Shown piece after piece: positions 12,469-23,336 of a stretch of DNA of 64,000 nt. The notes under the pieces are model-generated. The model had not been told where the DNA came from and searched no databases. It saw nothing but the letters and a program-made list of their open reading frames with translations. The first letter of the stretch is position 1. Every line of letters begins with the position of its first letter. Source of the stretch: Artemisia argyi (lineage: Eukaryota > Streptophyta > Magnoliopsida > Asterales > Asteraceae); assembly GCA_030686995.1 (NCBI GenBank), contig CM060704.1:119638042-119702041 (forward strand). The letters run 5' to 3'. A program made the position numbers and the translations under genes.

Positions 12469-12861
12469 TGTTAGGAATACAAATATTCCTGTAAAAGTCT
12501 CGGTCACCTTATGATTGTAATAGCATTAAGTTAGCTCGTAGTTAGTTTGTTTATTAGTTAATTAGTATTAGTTTAAGTAACACAGTGGAAGAAGGACGGG
12601 TCTTTACCCACTGTATGCCTGATCCACAGCCCGGGTGTGGGCGTTTTGTAGGTAACTATAAATACCCCTCTCCACATGTGGAGAGGGTTGGTGCTTTTCA
12701 TTCATTCAATCTAACATTCCTTATTTTCTCTCAACTCTCTCTCTCTAGAAAACACCCAACTATATACTTCTCTCTAAACTTTCTTCTACTATTCTTTCTT
12801 CCTTCTTTAATTCGATCTAAACACAAGAACCATATAAGTTATTATTATTTGTTATCTTACA
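12469..12861 (+). repeat. 3' LTR of element B
   Basis: A 393-bp copy of 1565-1957 with about six substitutions, followed by the TSD AAACG at 12862-12866. Confidence 0.95.
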
Positions 12862-12866
12862 AAACG

Positions 12867-13487
12867 GCTCTAGGTAAAGATATCTCAAATCCGTTTATGG
12901 GTGTCAATTTACCAAAAATTGAATGGTTATCAACTCACCATATCTGTTATAGTGAAGAGTTGACTAGCCCACAAGGTTATAGCTTGTGGTAAAGGCTGTG
13001 GAAAACCATAATTAGTAATCAACTCACCAAGATGATGTCTGCATCAAAGAGTTTGTTAGTCCAAAAGCAAATGGCTTTTGGTAAAGACAAATAAAATCCG
13101 TTGATAGCTGATGGTTTGCTAAAAATCATATGGTTATCAGTGTACCATGGTCTTGAACTAAAACATTGGCTACTCCAGAGTTAATGGCTAACTGGTAAAG
13201 AGACATCAAATCCATTAATTTTCAATGATTCACCTCTCACAGGTGTTAACACACCTAGATGTGATGAGAATAGTATGAAACTTTTGATTTAATGTACATA
13301 TTTTCAATGTTGCTACAAAGATGGTGCAAAAAATTTGATGATAAATGTTGCTGCAAAGACATCAAGAATCAACAAAGTGTTGCAGCTCATCAATAATTCC
13401 AAGAAGCTTACATTCAAAATCCTCAAGGCATTTATGAAGAAAGGAACTTGAAGTTCATAATGCATGAAGATCAAGTTAGGGGAGGAT
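12867..13487 (+). other. 3' non-coding part of element A with degenerate tandem repeats
   Basis: A phrase of the type GGCTCTAGGTAAAGA..AAATCCGTT..ATGGTTATCA recurs near 12867, 13070 and 13190, spaced roughly 120-200 bp and increasingly degraded. One copy reads TALGKDISNPFMGVNLPKI. A purine tract (TTAGGGGAGGAT, 13476-13487) ends the stretch just before the LTR. Confidence 0.65.
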
Positions 13488-13895
13488 TGTTGGGAATTAT
13501 TGTAACCAGACTTAAGTCTGGTAGATTAGTTAAGTCGGGTAGATAGTCAAGTCTAGGCTAGAACTAAGTTAAGTCTGGCAGACATAGTTAAGTCTATTTA
13601 TGTTTAGATAGTTACGTCTGTTTTGCTTAACAAGTTAGATATCTTAGGAGATATTATAGGAAAGGATATGCACACGGTTAGATATCTTAGGAGAAGATAT
13701 GTATGCATCCTTTCACACATTTTGTAGAATTTGGGTTTCCTTATAGTATAAAAGGAACCCTACGGCATAATGTTCAATGCCAAGTTTTCAAAAGTTTAAT
13801 AGAATACAAAGTTAGTAAATCTCTGTATTGTTCTTGCTGCTTGTGTTAATATTTCGCGTTAGCATCAAGTTTACATTGTTTAAGAGTTTCGCACA
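13488..13895 (+). repeat. 3' LTR of element A (right end approximate)
   Basis: It begins TGTTGGGAATTATT right after a purine tract. It contains internal repeats of AAGTCTGG(T/C)AGA and of TTAGATATCTTAGGAG, and a TATA box TATAAAAG at 13747-13754. The right end is uncertain because the matching 5' LTR is outside the window; a CA near 13895 is a plausible end. Confidence 0.7.
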
Positions 13896-15064
13896 TAGAT
13901 AGTTTGGATTTATTCAAGGTGTCTATTGTCTTATAAAAGCTGCTTAGATCCAAAACTTTTGGACCTACAAATACTTTTGTGAAAATGTTTTGTCAAACTT
14001 AAAAATGTAAGTTTAGGAGAAAATAAAATTATTTGATCACTTAACTAATGGCGGTATAAAGTTTGTTCATACCTGAAGTGACGTTGTAGTAGCTACGTGG
14101 AAGAAACAAGCTTCCTCGATCAAAAACTTATAAACCGTAACTTTACGTAACATGTCTTTATATTTTGTAATTATCAAAACACGAGAAGACCGAATAATGC
14201 GAATAACGTTTTTGACATTATTTGTATTAACAAAGTCCTTGAAGTCTATTTCCTTTCTAGTTGTGCCACATAATACTTTCTATAACCATATAACACATTC
14301 TTTGACTATCGGGTTTGACTTCCACGTAACATTCGTTGACTAGCCAATCACGTTAAACATTAGCCAATTCTATCTAGGGTGGGGCCTATTTGTATCCGGG
14401 AAACGGGTGTTACAATATTGATCTTGCACCAACCCTATCGAAAATGCCTTATTTTGTTTCAGTTCTACACTTATTTGTGACGATACAAATTATACTTTTG
14501 GCATTCCAACATTCTGATCAAACACAAGAAATAGGTCAAAATTGCCGCTTGAGCCAACGATTATCTTTGCTTATGTTGTTGCTTGTTTTTACTTTTGTGG
14601 TTGCATTATTTTTCCTTTAAAACTGTTCTTTAAAGATTTGTCAAATATTTCGCTTGTTGTCATATTTATTCATCAGCTAATTAGTTATAGCTTTAGTGTT
14701 TCTAAGTTTTCTATTACAGTTCGATTTTTTGCGATTTCGCCTCTTGAACTATGATGACATATTAGATTGTAGATTAGTAAGCCCGAAGCCATTTTGTAAG
14801 GTCCAATTAGGTTTTAGGTTATTTGCATTACAAATAATCGATCAATTAGACATAATAGATATGAGGTTTTATCATCTATACTACATTATAAATTTATAAT
14901 GCATTTGGGACTATTTTATAATTAGAAAGACTTAAAATTCATACTTTTTTCTTGCTTATTATGGAAAGATTTCAAAATTAATTTGTTAGGAATCAAGTTG
15001 GTTAAAAAGTTTGTTAGAAAACGGTTGTTCAAACTAAAATTATTTGGTTTAACCATCTCTAATA
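13896..15064. other. AT-rich intergenic stretch, no feature recognised
   Basis: I see no coding content, LTR or terminal repeat here. Short hydrophobic ORFs at 14152-14899 are by-products of T-rich sequence. Confidence 0.5.
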
Positions 15065-15164
15065 TCTCTACTTATAAAGCATGAAGACAGCTAAACGTGT
15101 AACCAAATAACACAAAATATAATCACACGGTACCCTTTGCCGCATTGCACGGGTACCGTTCTAG
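15065..15164 (+). mobile_element. 100-bp mini-Helitron
   Basis: It starts TCTCTACTTATAAAG after a host A (15064) and ends CTAG before a host T (15165), the A^T insertion rule of Helitrons. Just before the end is a hairpin, GGTACCC...GGGTACC (about 15129-15157), followed by GTTCTAG, as in plant Helitron 3' ends. There is no coding capacity. It lies about 180 bp beyond the stop codon of the cupin gene. Confidence 0.75.
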
Positions 15165-15292
15165 TTAAACAAAATACAAGAAACAAGAACACCAAACAAG
15201 AAACGTACAAACGTTTAGGTAAACAAATACACATTCACAATCTTCCAACTTAAAAACCCATACAAATACAAGTTGGATTAAAATCCATTACA

Positions 15293-15298
15293 TTTATT
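15293..15298 (-). terminator. Possible polyadenylation signal of the cupin gene
   Basis: AATAAA on the minus strand, about 50 bp after the stop codon. Position and sequence fit, but plant signals are loose. Confidence 0.4.
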
Positions 15299-15347
15299 TT
15301 GTGAGAGTTATAGTTATTACTGTATATGATTATATCAACCATCTATC

Positions 15348-17593
15348 TTAGCTTCGTGGAGGAATAATCGCCAAAATATTTTCATTCTTCTTCTTGAAAA
15401 GCTTTTCCAATTCAGGGCTAATGTTCAAAGCAGATTGCAACACCTCATGTGACAATGCTTTCCAAACCGAGTCGTTCCCAGCTAGTTGCTCGAAAATAGG
15501 TCTGTCCAAAAATATATACTCATCAGTGCAATGCAGATGATACCATATTTTATGATAATTGGAATAGGCCGGGTTTTGGAAATGAACCGAATTGGATAAA
15601 AATTTACTAGTAACAAACTTCTATTTAGTTTAAGGTGTTTTTTGGGTAGTCTACTCGTATTTGATCTTCAATTCTTTCACGTGGATGTGTCCGGGTGCGG
15701 TTGTAGTTTGGTTTGTAGGCGTATTTCTTGTTTTGTATTGTATCATCTAGCTAGCTTCTTGCTATTTTTTAAATAAAAATTGCCGCTGAAAAAACAAACT
15801 TCTACTGTATCTTATTTGAAGTGATCACTTTTGTTCACGTAATTTATAAGTTATAGTAGTTTCTTAATTTTTCATACTTGAATTATTATTTTTATTTTAA
15901 TATTTACTTTTTTTGCCATCGGCCCTAACAAATATGAAGCCGTAACATGTAACAAATTTACAACCTTTTACTACCCCTAATCCATTAATAATCTGTTGAA
16001 AAAATTTGCAAATTTGCACCAAAAATGGTCAGATGTAAACTTTGATTGTATTCGTAATAAACTAAACCTTTGCCTAACTTTTTAATGTTATCAACATATT
16101 TTAAAATCAGCGATAAAGTATTACGACTTTGTACCTAAAGAAACCATAGACATAAATGTTTGCTATTTTCAGGTCTTTTTCAGCAAAAAACATAATTAAA
16201 TCCTAATAATAACTTAGTCCGTTGAACAAGTCTATCTAAGTTTCAAGATAATCATATAAACTTATAAAGATCAAACAAAAGGTGGAAACTAAGTTAGTTA
16301 TCGTTTCATGGGATTAACCTAAAGTAAGAATTATAAGTTCAATGAAATATTTTAAGACAATAGTTACTCACTTTGAGGAAGTAATAGCAGAAAAAAGCTC
16401 AATTCCACCCTCATTTGCTATGACAGAAGCAGCAGAGAACTGAGGAAGAATTAGCAATTCACCCTCTTCAACTTCACCATCAAAACTTGGTTTTCCTTCA
16501 TTAGCTACAACCCGAATTCGACCACTTCCTTTTGCAACATAAACAGCCCTAACCGACCCATCAGCTGCATAACTTGGTGACAAAATAGCCTTACCTTCCA
16601 ACCTCACAAATCTTGCACTCAACCCTATCTTAACAAGCACAGAAAAGTCCTTTTCCGTCAAGGAATTGATGATTCCGCCACCCTTTACTACCACATCAGC
16701 CGATGTAGTATCAATAGGTGCATATACCTTCCCATGTACACTAGGGTTTGGGAAAACAGTTCCATTCTTAAGTTTAACGATCATCACACCTTGTTGGCTT
16801 GTCAAGATATCTTTAACTTGGCTATTGTCTAGATCAAAGATTTTCTTAACAAAATCGGATTGGAATCCATTAAGAAATCCTAAAATCCCCGTCTTGAAAA
16901 AGTAGGAAAAATCACCAGGAACTAGTGCTTTTGTGGTTTCACCAAGGAATAGTATGGTAGTATCGGTGTCACCACTATTGAACCACCATGAAACAACCCC
17001 TACTAGTAAGGGAAGCACTTCCCCTTTCTTGATCACCACCACAATTTCTTGTGAACTATTTGGTGTCACCAATCCAACAGTACATTTACCTTTATATGTG
17101 CACACAAAGGTTAAGAGCTAGTTTGTGCTTGCAGTTCAAAAAGAGTAACTATTACGAATTCTGTCACCAAAATGGCCGTTTTACCATTTAACTAGTTATT
17201 TAGTGATTGGTTGATGTTTTGTAAAGTAATTTTCATTGGTGTAATATGTAACTTTTATCTATTATAACTATTCTATTTTACAACTGAGCTATTATTTTGG
17301 GACATATATAAAAAATCACTTACTAATATAATTAGCTAGTTATCAAAAAGTACGGTCTTCCGAAGGTAAAAGATTGAAGGTAGCGTAGGTGTACCTTCAA
17401 GAACGTATGCGAGTTTGGAGGAATCAGAAAAGTGAGGAAGAGCGAATCCAAGAGGGTGGAGATGAAGCTTGCCAGCACCAAGCTTCTTTTCCGCCAACAA
17501 CGGCAATTTGGATGGTGACCATGAGTAGTATCCTCCTGCTTCACCCTCGTACACTGTCACATCTGGATACTCCGCCACTAATTTCGTAGACAT
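15348..17593 (-). CDS. Bicupin (11S globulin-like / glutelin type-D-like) protein, three exons
   Basis: Exons on the minus strand: 17395-17593, 16372-17089 and 15348-15501. Introns 17090-17394 (phase 1) and 15502-16371 (phase 2, donor GTGAGT) have GT..AG ends. The spliced length is 1071 bp, 356 residues, equal to the Arabidopsis relatives At1g07750/At2g28680 as I recall them. The start MSTKLVAEYPD is chosen because upstream codons lack ATG. The first cupin domain includes GFALPHFSDSSKLAYVLEG and VVSWWFNSGDT..ILFLGET; the second includes LSARFVRLEGKAILSPSYAADGSVRAVYVAKGSGRI. The C-terminus reads PIFEQLAGNDSVWKALSHEVLQSA. There is no signal peptide, unlike true vacuolar 11S globulins, so a cytosolic or non-storage role is likely; the exact function is unknown. 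It has no frameshift or stop and is the only apparently intact host gene here. Confidence 0.93.
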
Positions 17594-17682
17594 GATGTTA
17601 ACTTGAGAATTTTGAATAGAAAATGTCAAACTTACGATATTGAAAGAGAAACAACTTAACGAGAAAGTGAATAGTGAGTAGC

Positions 17683-17690
17683 TATATATA
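17683..17690 (-). promoter_or_regulatory. TATA box of the cupin gene
   Basis: TATATATA lies about 90 bp upstream of the chosen ATG on the minus strand, in the usual range for a plant core promoter with a short leader. Confidence 0.55.
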
Positions 17691-17699
17691 GAGATAGTA

Positions 17700-19371
17700 G
17701 GACGGTGCCAAGTAACATTGCCTTAGGCCAGACACAATGGTTACATTTCCCCACTTATACGTCACATCTCAATTCACTCACTCCCCTCAACTTTTAGCCA
17801 CAATGATTACCACTCACCTCAACACCATTAAAAATATTTACTTTATATAAACATATCTCACACACATTCACAAATCAAATAATAATAAACATGCATGGTA
17901 CCCGAATGGCGAGCACTCTCACCGGCTATTCACTCTTCTTTTTCCTTGGGCTATGTAATGCTACTCAGGAAATTTGTAGTTTGTTTAATCCTATTGCCTG
18001 GGGCTGGACCGTGATGGTTTTCGAGGGTGCCCGTGAACCACGTGTATTTTTCTTGCGCAATATAAAATTATGTTTAACTATACTTATTGTTTTGGAAATG
18101 CATATGGTCCCAAATCATGTGTTGCGAGTCTTCTTTAGTTTTTTATAATGATTTTGCTATATAACAACAAGGGTTGTGGTTAAAAAGTAATTTCTTTTAC
18201 AACTTATTGTAAAAACTTGAATCATTCAATCACTATCAATCATTTGTTGTGCTACCATGTTTTTCGAGATTGTACTCATCGTTTTGAAATTGTGAACCAA
18301 TCATAATTATTCATTCTTAACTATGTAATAAAATACATCTTATTAACCATAACCCTAATTGTTGTTGTTAGCAAAACACTTTTTATAAAATGCACCTCAT
18401 AACTTTTAATTATGAGTCCGCCACCGCCTATTATGTCCTTTATGATACAAACAATTTATCTATACATATTCGCCGTGAGTTTGGTGCTATGGAACCGCCA
18501 TTTCAATTTTCCAACCTTTTTTAAACGTGTACGTCATGTTTTGGATCTAGGTGTAGAAATTTTCAGTTTTTCCAACTTTTTTTTTAAATGTGTACCTCAT
18601 GTTTTGTAGATTCTGTAACTGGTTCTCGATCTAATCCATTAATAGTCGGCAATTGTTGAGATTATCCTACTCTAGTGTTTACTTTCCGTGCTCTTGTTGG
18701 TGTTGTCTATATATAGTAATTAGGCAGATATTTGTTCACATAAACATTTAAATTTGAAAGAAAACCGTGTCCTGAGAACACATGTTACGCAAACCCTTAT
18801 TAATTTGTGGTTCAACCGTTGCCACACCGAAAACGGAGACCATGCTGGTGGTGGTGGCATAGGTCTTTTGATCTTCTAGAAAACTTCATTGATTAGAGAG
18901 CTAGGTATCATAACACCATAACACCAAAAAAATGTCGCCACCTTAGTGCCACATTACTTCAACACCAAAAAATCATCCTTTATCATAATACCCTGTAACA
19001 CCACTTTTTTTTAGACCCACATTTTTTTTTCTTTTCCAATTATTTAAACAAAATATATTTTCATTTATTACATAAAATACTTTCATTTATTAAATTAAAA
19101 AAATAATAATAAATAAATAAATAAGGCAACCATCACATGTGAACTATAGATATAGGGTATGTTTGGCGACAAGTAGGAGTAAATAATAACAATAAACAGT
19201 AGCACTAGCAGTAAGCAATAGTTGTTTGTCTAAAAAAAAACATGTTAGTAACATAGTAATAGTTGTAATTATAAAATGTAAAATTAACAAAAAAAAAAAC
19301 ATGTAAACATTAGAACAATAAATTAGTTATTGATATTGGACACGAACAATCCTAATGATACTACTAGTTTA
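17700..19371. other. Upstream flank of the cupin gene, no gene recognised
   Basis: AT-rich DNA with small ORFs (17891, 18412) lacking support. Two short phrases resemble each other as direct repeats (ATTGCCTTAGGCCAGACAC near 17718 and ATTGCCTGGGGCTGGACC near 17994). Around 18910-19010 there is a CACC/ACACC-rich stretch that could be the end of an old MITE, but no pair of ends was found. Confidence 0.4.
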
Positions 19372-19379
19372 CTAGTACA

Positions 19380-19655
19380 CAGTGGCGGCGATTAACATAT
19401 GCAAGTGGTGCAACCGCACTGGGTCTCCTTTGTAAGAAGCCCCCAATTTAGTATATATCCATTAATATTTATAGTTTTATATATAAACATTTTGAATTTT
19501 TAATGTCTTTGTTAATATTATCAAAGTTGAATCGGACCACATACGAAAAATAGAATACAAACTTTAAGCCACATATAAAAGAGTGAAAGATTTGGATTAT
19601 GGGGGCCTCATTTGTGATTTCGCACCAAGCCTCCCAAATCAATGAAACGGCCCTG
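19380..19655. mobile_element. Possible hAT-like MITE
   Basis: Starts CAGTGGCGG and ends CGGCCCTG, imperfect inverted ends. The 8-bp flanks match at 7 of 8 positions (CTAGTACA at 19372-19379, CTACTACA at 19656-19663). The length is 276 bp with no coding. The CAG..CTG ends and 8-bp duplication fit hAT; the short imperfect ends keep confidence moderate. Confidence 0.5.
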
Positions 19656-19666
19656 CTACTACATAT

Positions 19667-20881
19667 CACTACTACAAAAAGTACTTTAGAGACCTGTTCA
19701 CAACCAAATCGAGACCGGTTTATCGTTCGGTCTATATGAGGGGGGCTCTCCATGTGAAATCAAATCGAGACCGGTTTATAAACGGGTCTACATTTTGTTT
19801 TTGGGACCGGTTTGATGATTAAAACACGTCTTGGAAACATAATCTGGACCGGTTATTTCTATAAAAACCTGTCTATCTTAAATTTGAAAAAAAAAAATAA
19901 AATAAAATAAAGCAATCCCAAACAGCCCCATTAGTATATTCAATAAGCAATCCAGTAGCGTCAATATAAGCAATCCGAAACAATCATTCATTTCAATATT
20001 ATCAAGTTCTAGACAATAAAACTACATCATTCATATGTATACATGTTTAATTAATCCACACCTCTAAATGAAATGTATCGTACATATGAGTAAAGCTTTT
20101 AGCTAAAATAACTACGAAGTAAAACAAGTTACAGCTGAAACCTACAAAAAGTTGCAAACACTTATTTAGGTAGTTGTAGTAGCCATTGATCTAGATCTAT
20201 AGCAGGCTCTTAGCTGCACGAACAATATCCTCAAGCTGCAGAACTCACATAAGGCAAGATTTTCCAGCAAAAAATCCTCTGAATTGGTGATCTTTATCGA
20301 CCATCTTCAATTATTGCCAGTCGAATGATTCAAAATGCTTAGTTAAGTAAAATGTAGCACCACCTGCAATTTGAATTACATATCTTAAAGAGTTCCACCT
20401 CTTTTATATATAATTTTACAAGTTAAAAACCTGTGTGTTACACGGGCTGTTAAGAATCTAAAGCCACGACGCAACATAATCTCGGAATTGTTATTATCAT
20501 AGTACAGATACATAGCATGTTTTTATTTTTCCTATAAAACATAATCTTGCAAAATATTGATTAAAAGCTGGAAATTAAAGCTATAAAAAAAGGAATGCAA
20601 GCAATAAGATATTTCTAGACCGGTGTAAGATTAAAAAAGGGTCTTTGTTGGTAAAGCAAATATAGACGTGTTTTTAAGTTAGTAACGGGTCTGGATAGGT
20701 TTCTTTACAGACCGTTCTTTACCATATAAGCCGGTCTTGATATGTTTTACCAATGGAGACCTGTTTAAACTAAAGAAACCGGCCTTGATTTTAATTTTTT
20801 GGGCGGATGGGTAAGTTGAGACCTGGTCTTTTGCAAAAGGGTCTCCATGTGAGGGTCTCTATTCCTATTTATGTAGTAGTG
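19667..20881. mobile_element. Non-autonomous CACTA (En/Spm) element, 1.2 kb
   Basis: Ends are CACTACTACA and TGTAGTAGTG, with a 3-bp TSD TAT at 19664-19666 and 20882-20884. The subterminal 200 bp at both ends carry many copies of a GACCGGT(T/C) or GACCTG motif in both orientations, the typical transposase-binding repeats of CACTA elements. The 1215-bp body encodes no transposase. It sits three bases from the flanking duplication of the preceding hAT-like MITE. Confidence 0.92.
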
Positions 20882-20884
20882 TAT

Positions 20885-21718
20885 CTTGTTTCATATTCAA
20901 AAGTAGGCCATTATCATTTATTTACAAAAATTTGTAAAAAAAATACATAAAACTAGAAACCAGCTGTGGCAAGTAGCAGCGATGGATATGCAGCCCACTA
21001 ATATTTACATGGTTATATTTGAGGGTAAGTGTATTTTCTGAAACAATTTCTGAAACAAAATGTTAGAGCAGTAATGGAATGCTACTTCAGTAAGCAGTAC
21101 AATTTGGAGCAGTTGAGGTAATTTCAAATGTATTAGAGATGTTGTCAAACAAGCTTTTCACCATGAATGCTTATCACTTATCGCTCATAAACACTTCTTT
21201 AACGCTTGTTGACAAACATGACCATAATCTTCTTGGCTTTGAACCAAGACATCCCATTTTTTAAACAAAATTATTAGCTATATTAAAAAAAATAAATAAA
21301 TAAATAAATAAAAAAAAATAAAAAATAAAAAAAACCATCTTCTTCCTCACCACCACACATACACACTCTCGACACACAAAAATAAAAATAAAAATAAATA
21401 AATAAATAAAAGCACGTTTTGTCCATATATGCGTTTCGTTGTGAGTTATTGACTTATTGCAATAACTTGGAGGTCAACGCCACAACTGCAGTATGGTAAC
21501 GCCGGCCAACGCAGCGCCAGCTAGGTATAACACTGGCTTCGGCATTACCATACCTAGCCCTCTTAGCTTTACCACGTTAATATTAAACTAGAAATGGAAC
21601 ATCCACAATTAAAACCAAGCCAAAACCCGAAATATAGAATGCAATCTGTCTTTATAATGCTTTTCGTTGTCTTTTCTAAGAAACTCAAAATTTAATTATC
21701 ATTACGAGGAATATTCAA
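20885..21718. other. Intergenic stretch, no gene recognised
   Basis: Contains (AAAT/AAATA)n low-complexity runs at about 21285-21335 and 21383-21410, and an imperfect hairpin (GTATGGTAACGCCGG at about 21491 against CGGCATTACCATAC at about 21539). No ORF of interest. Confidence 0.45.
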
Positions 21719-21993
21719 TTGCATACCCTTATTTTGATGCATACTAATGGACAAATCTCAACCATCCATCTAGTTTGATCTAATGGTGGGGATTAACATA
21801 AGATTAAATATGACAACCTAAGTCCATGTTTTTTTCTCCCCTTTTTGTTTTTTTTTTTTTTGTTTTTTTTTTCTTTGGGCTTTTTTTTTACAAGTCACGT
21901 TCTTTTATTTGCTTTTTTTTTATATTCATTCACGTTCTTTTTTCTTTTTTACTTTTTTTTCTTTGTTTTTTTGCTTTTTTTTCCAATTCACTA

Positions 21994-22543
21994 TGTTGAA
22001 GTAAAAGTTTGTTTCTACTTCAGACAAGCGAGATGAATCCTTCGGACCAGAGTGAGTCCTTCGGATTCAGTGTAACTCTTGTTTACGGTATATTGCTTCG
22101 GATATCTGCAAAATAAACACGTCCGTTAGACTCGCCCCGGGAATGTATCCCAGGACCAACCTCCGGCGTGAAAGTAAGTATATGTTCTTAGTGAGAGAAA
22201 GTATGAATAAAACTAGAGAGTAGGAGAAAATTAGTTAACCTTAAATGAAGATTTCCTCTCTATTTATAGACTTTCCATATGGAGCGCCAGGCTAGTTTGT
22301 ACTTAGCCCTTAATGTTCGCTAGTTTGTGCTCCATTATCATATACTTAGTGTACTTGTTTGTACTTTGATTAATGTACTTACTGGATCATCCGAACGGTG
22401 AGGTCTTCCAGATGTCTGGGGTTCTTCGGCTATCGTTAGACCTTTCGGATATTAATCTATTCTTGCCCGACACGTTCGGCCATGTTAAGCTTGATATGGA
22501 TCCGGAAGGTATGTTGTATATCCGGAGGGTACATACGCCAACA
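21994..22543 (-). repeat. 3' LTR of the Tat element (left copy)
   Basis: A 550-bp copy matching 43547-44099. Immediately inside it (22544-22557) the complement reads as a G-rich polypurine tract (TACTGGGGGGGACA), which fixes the orientation. Confidence 0.94.
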
Positions 22544-22557
22544 TGTCCCCCCCAGTA
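22544..22557 (-). promoter_or_regulatory. Polypurine tract of the Tat element
   Basis: On the minus strand TACTGGGGGGGACA directly precedes the LTR start TGTTGGCG. Confidence 0.8.
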
Positions 22558-22813
22558 TCATAGTATTGGTTATGCCAATGGTGTGATACTAAGTTTAGTT
22601 TTTGCAGCTTTCCAAAGAGGTTGTAGCTTCGTCCTTCATTAGAGTTGTGTGCAAGATGCCAAAAGTAATTAATGTGTCGTTTAAGGTGCGCCGTCGTTTT
22701 TTACCGCGTCGTTTGGATTGGAACACGTATGCGTTTCGCGAGACACACGGCGTGGATGCTTGACACGTTAGCCCTACGGGTGACGTGTCCTTTCCCGCGC
22801 ATTTTTTACCGTC

Positions 22814-22821
22814 TATAAATA
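22814..22821 (+). promoter_or_regulatory. TATA box for the antisense gene of the Tat element
   Basis: TATAAATA is 171 bp upstream of the ATG at 22992, on the plus strand, opposite to the retrotransposon's own transcription. It lies outside the LTR, so the antisense gene seems to have its own promoter. Confidence 0.55.
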
Positions 22822-23336
22822 GCCCATTTTTATTCATTTACACCACTGTTATTTTTCTCACACATACATACCTCTGACACGTTTTATCCGTTCCGTAGTC
22901 CGAACGATTATTCTCGCCATCTTTGAGGTACGTCCGAGTCCATTTAGTATTTTTGTTGTTTTGGCTATATCTTTTCCCTTCCGGATTTATCATGTCGGAG
23001 TCTACTGCTTCATTTGAATACGATGTATCGATGCCGGAGGGTTCTCATGTCAAGAAAGACATACAGCTGAGAGAGTCTGCGATGGACAAGGCTGATGTAT
23101 ATGCTGTGGTGGAAGCTTTCGGCATACCGAAGGATTTACATCCAAGGGTGCCTCCGGAGGGTATGACGATGGATCAGTTACCTGCAGATGCCATAGGTTT
23201 ATACGCAGAGTATTTCTTTGAAGGCGGTCTTGCTGTCCCTTTTTCTACTTTCCTTTTAGATGTTATTAGGTATTTTAAGGTTCATATTTCTCAATTAGTT
23301 CCGTTGGGTATGCACCGTGCTACTCTTTTTGAGGTG

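Larger units (their letters stand above)
1565..12861 (+). mobile_element. Element B: 11.3-kb non-autonomous Ty1/copia LTR retrotransposon (LARD-like)
   Basis: Two 393-bp LTRs (1565-1957 and 12469-12861) begin TGTTAGG and end TTACA. They are flanked by a perfect 5-bp TSD, AAACG, at 1560-1564 and 12862-12866. The PBS matches the 3' end of initiator-Met tRNA, and a purine tract precedes the 3' LTR. About six substitutions separate the LTRs by eye (near 1.5 percent), suggesting a recent insertion. Inside there is only a Gag/Pol N-terminal type ORF with one stop. No protease catalytic motif, integrase DDE or YVDD reverse transcriptase motif is seen, so it must have been mobilised by another copia. 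Large size with a mostly non-coding interior fits a large retrotransposon derivative. Confidence 0.93.
1..13895 (+). mobile_element. Outer Ty1/copia element A, 5' part outside the window, split by element B
   Basis: This element runs from before base 1 to the 3' LTR at about 13895 and is interrupted at 1560-1564/12862-12866 by element B. Removing B and one AAACG copy joins a reading frame from the left side (ending in DWLIQEQT) to the right side (ALGKDISNPF). This peptide pattern is one I associate with the 3' part of Asteraceae copia elements. The left part holds a broken longin-like ORF; the right part has a purine tract and an LTR starting TGTTGGGAATT. No protease, integrase or reverse transcriptase of A lies in the window. 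Its 5' LTR must lie to the left, so its TSD cannot be checked. The family call is by recall; the interruption is seen directly. Confidence 0.75.

Noticed and set aside
20430..20465. Helitron-like 3' end (CCTGTGTGTTACACGGG then ATCTAA)
   Set aside because: The stem is imperfect, the CTAA end is weak and no 5' TC end was found near it.
22595..22837. Minus-strand 80-codon ORF near the left Tat LTR
   Set aside because: Overlaps the polypurine-tract side of the element and the TATA box of the antisense gene; no domain.
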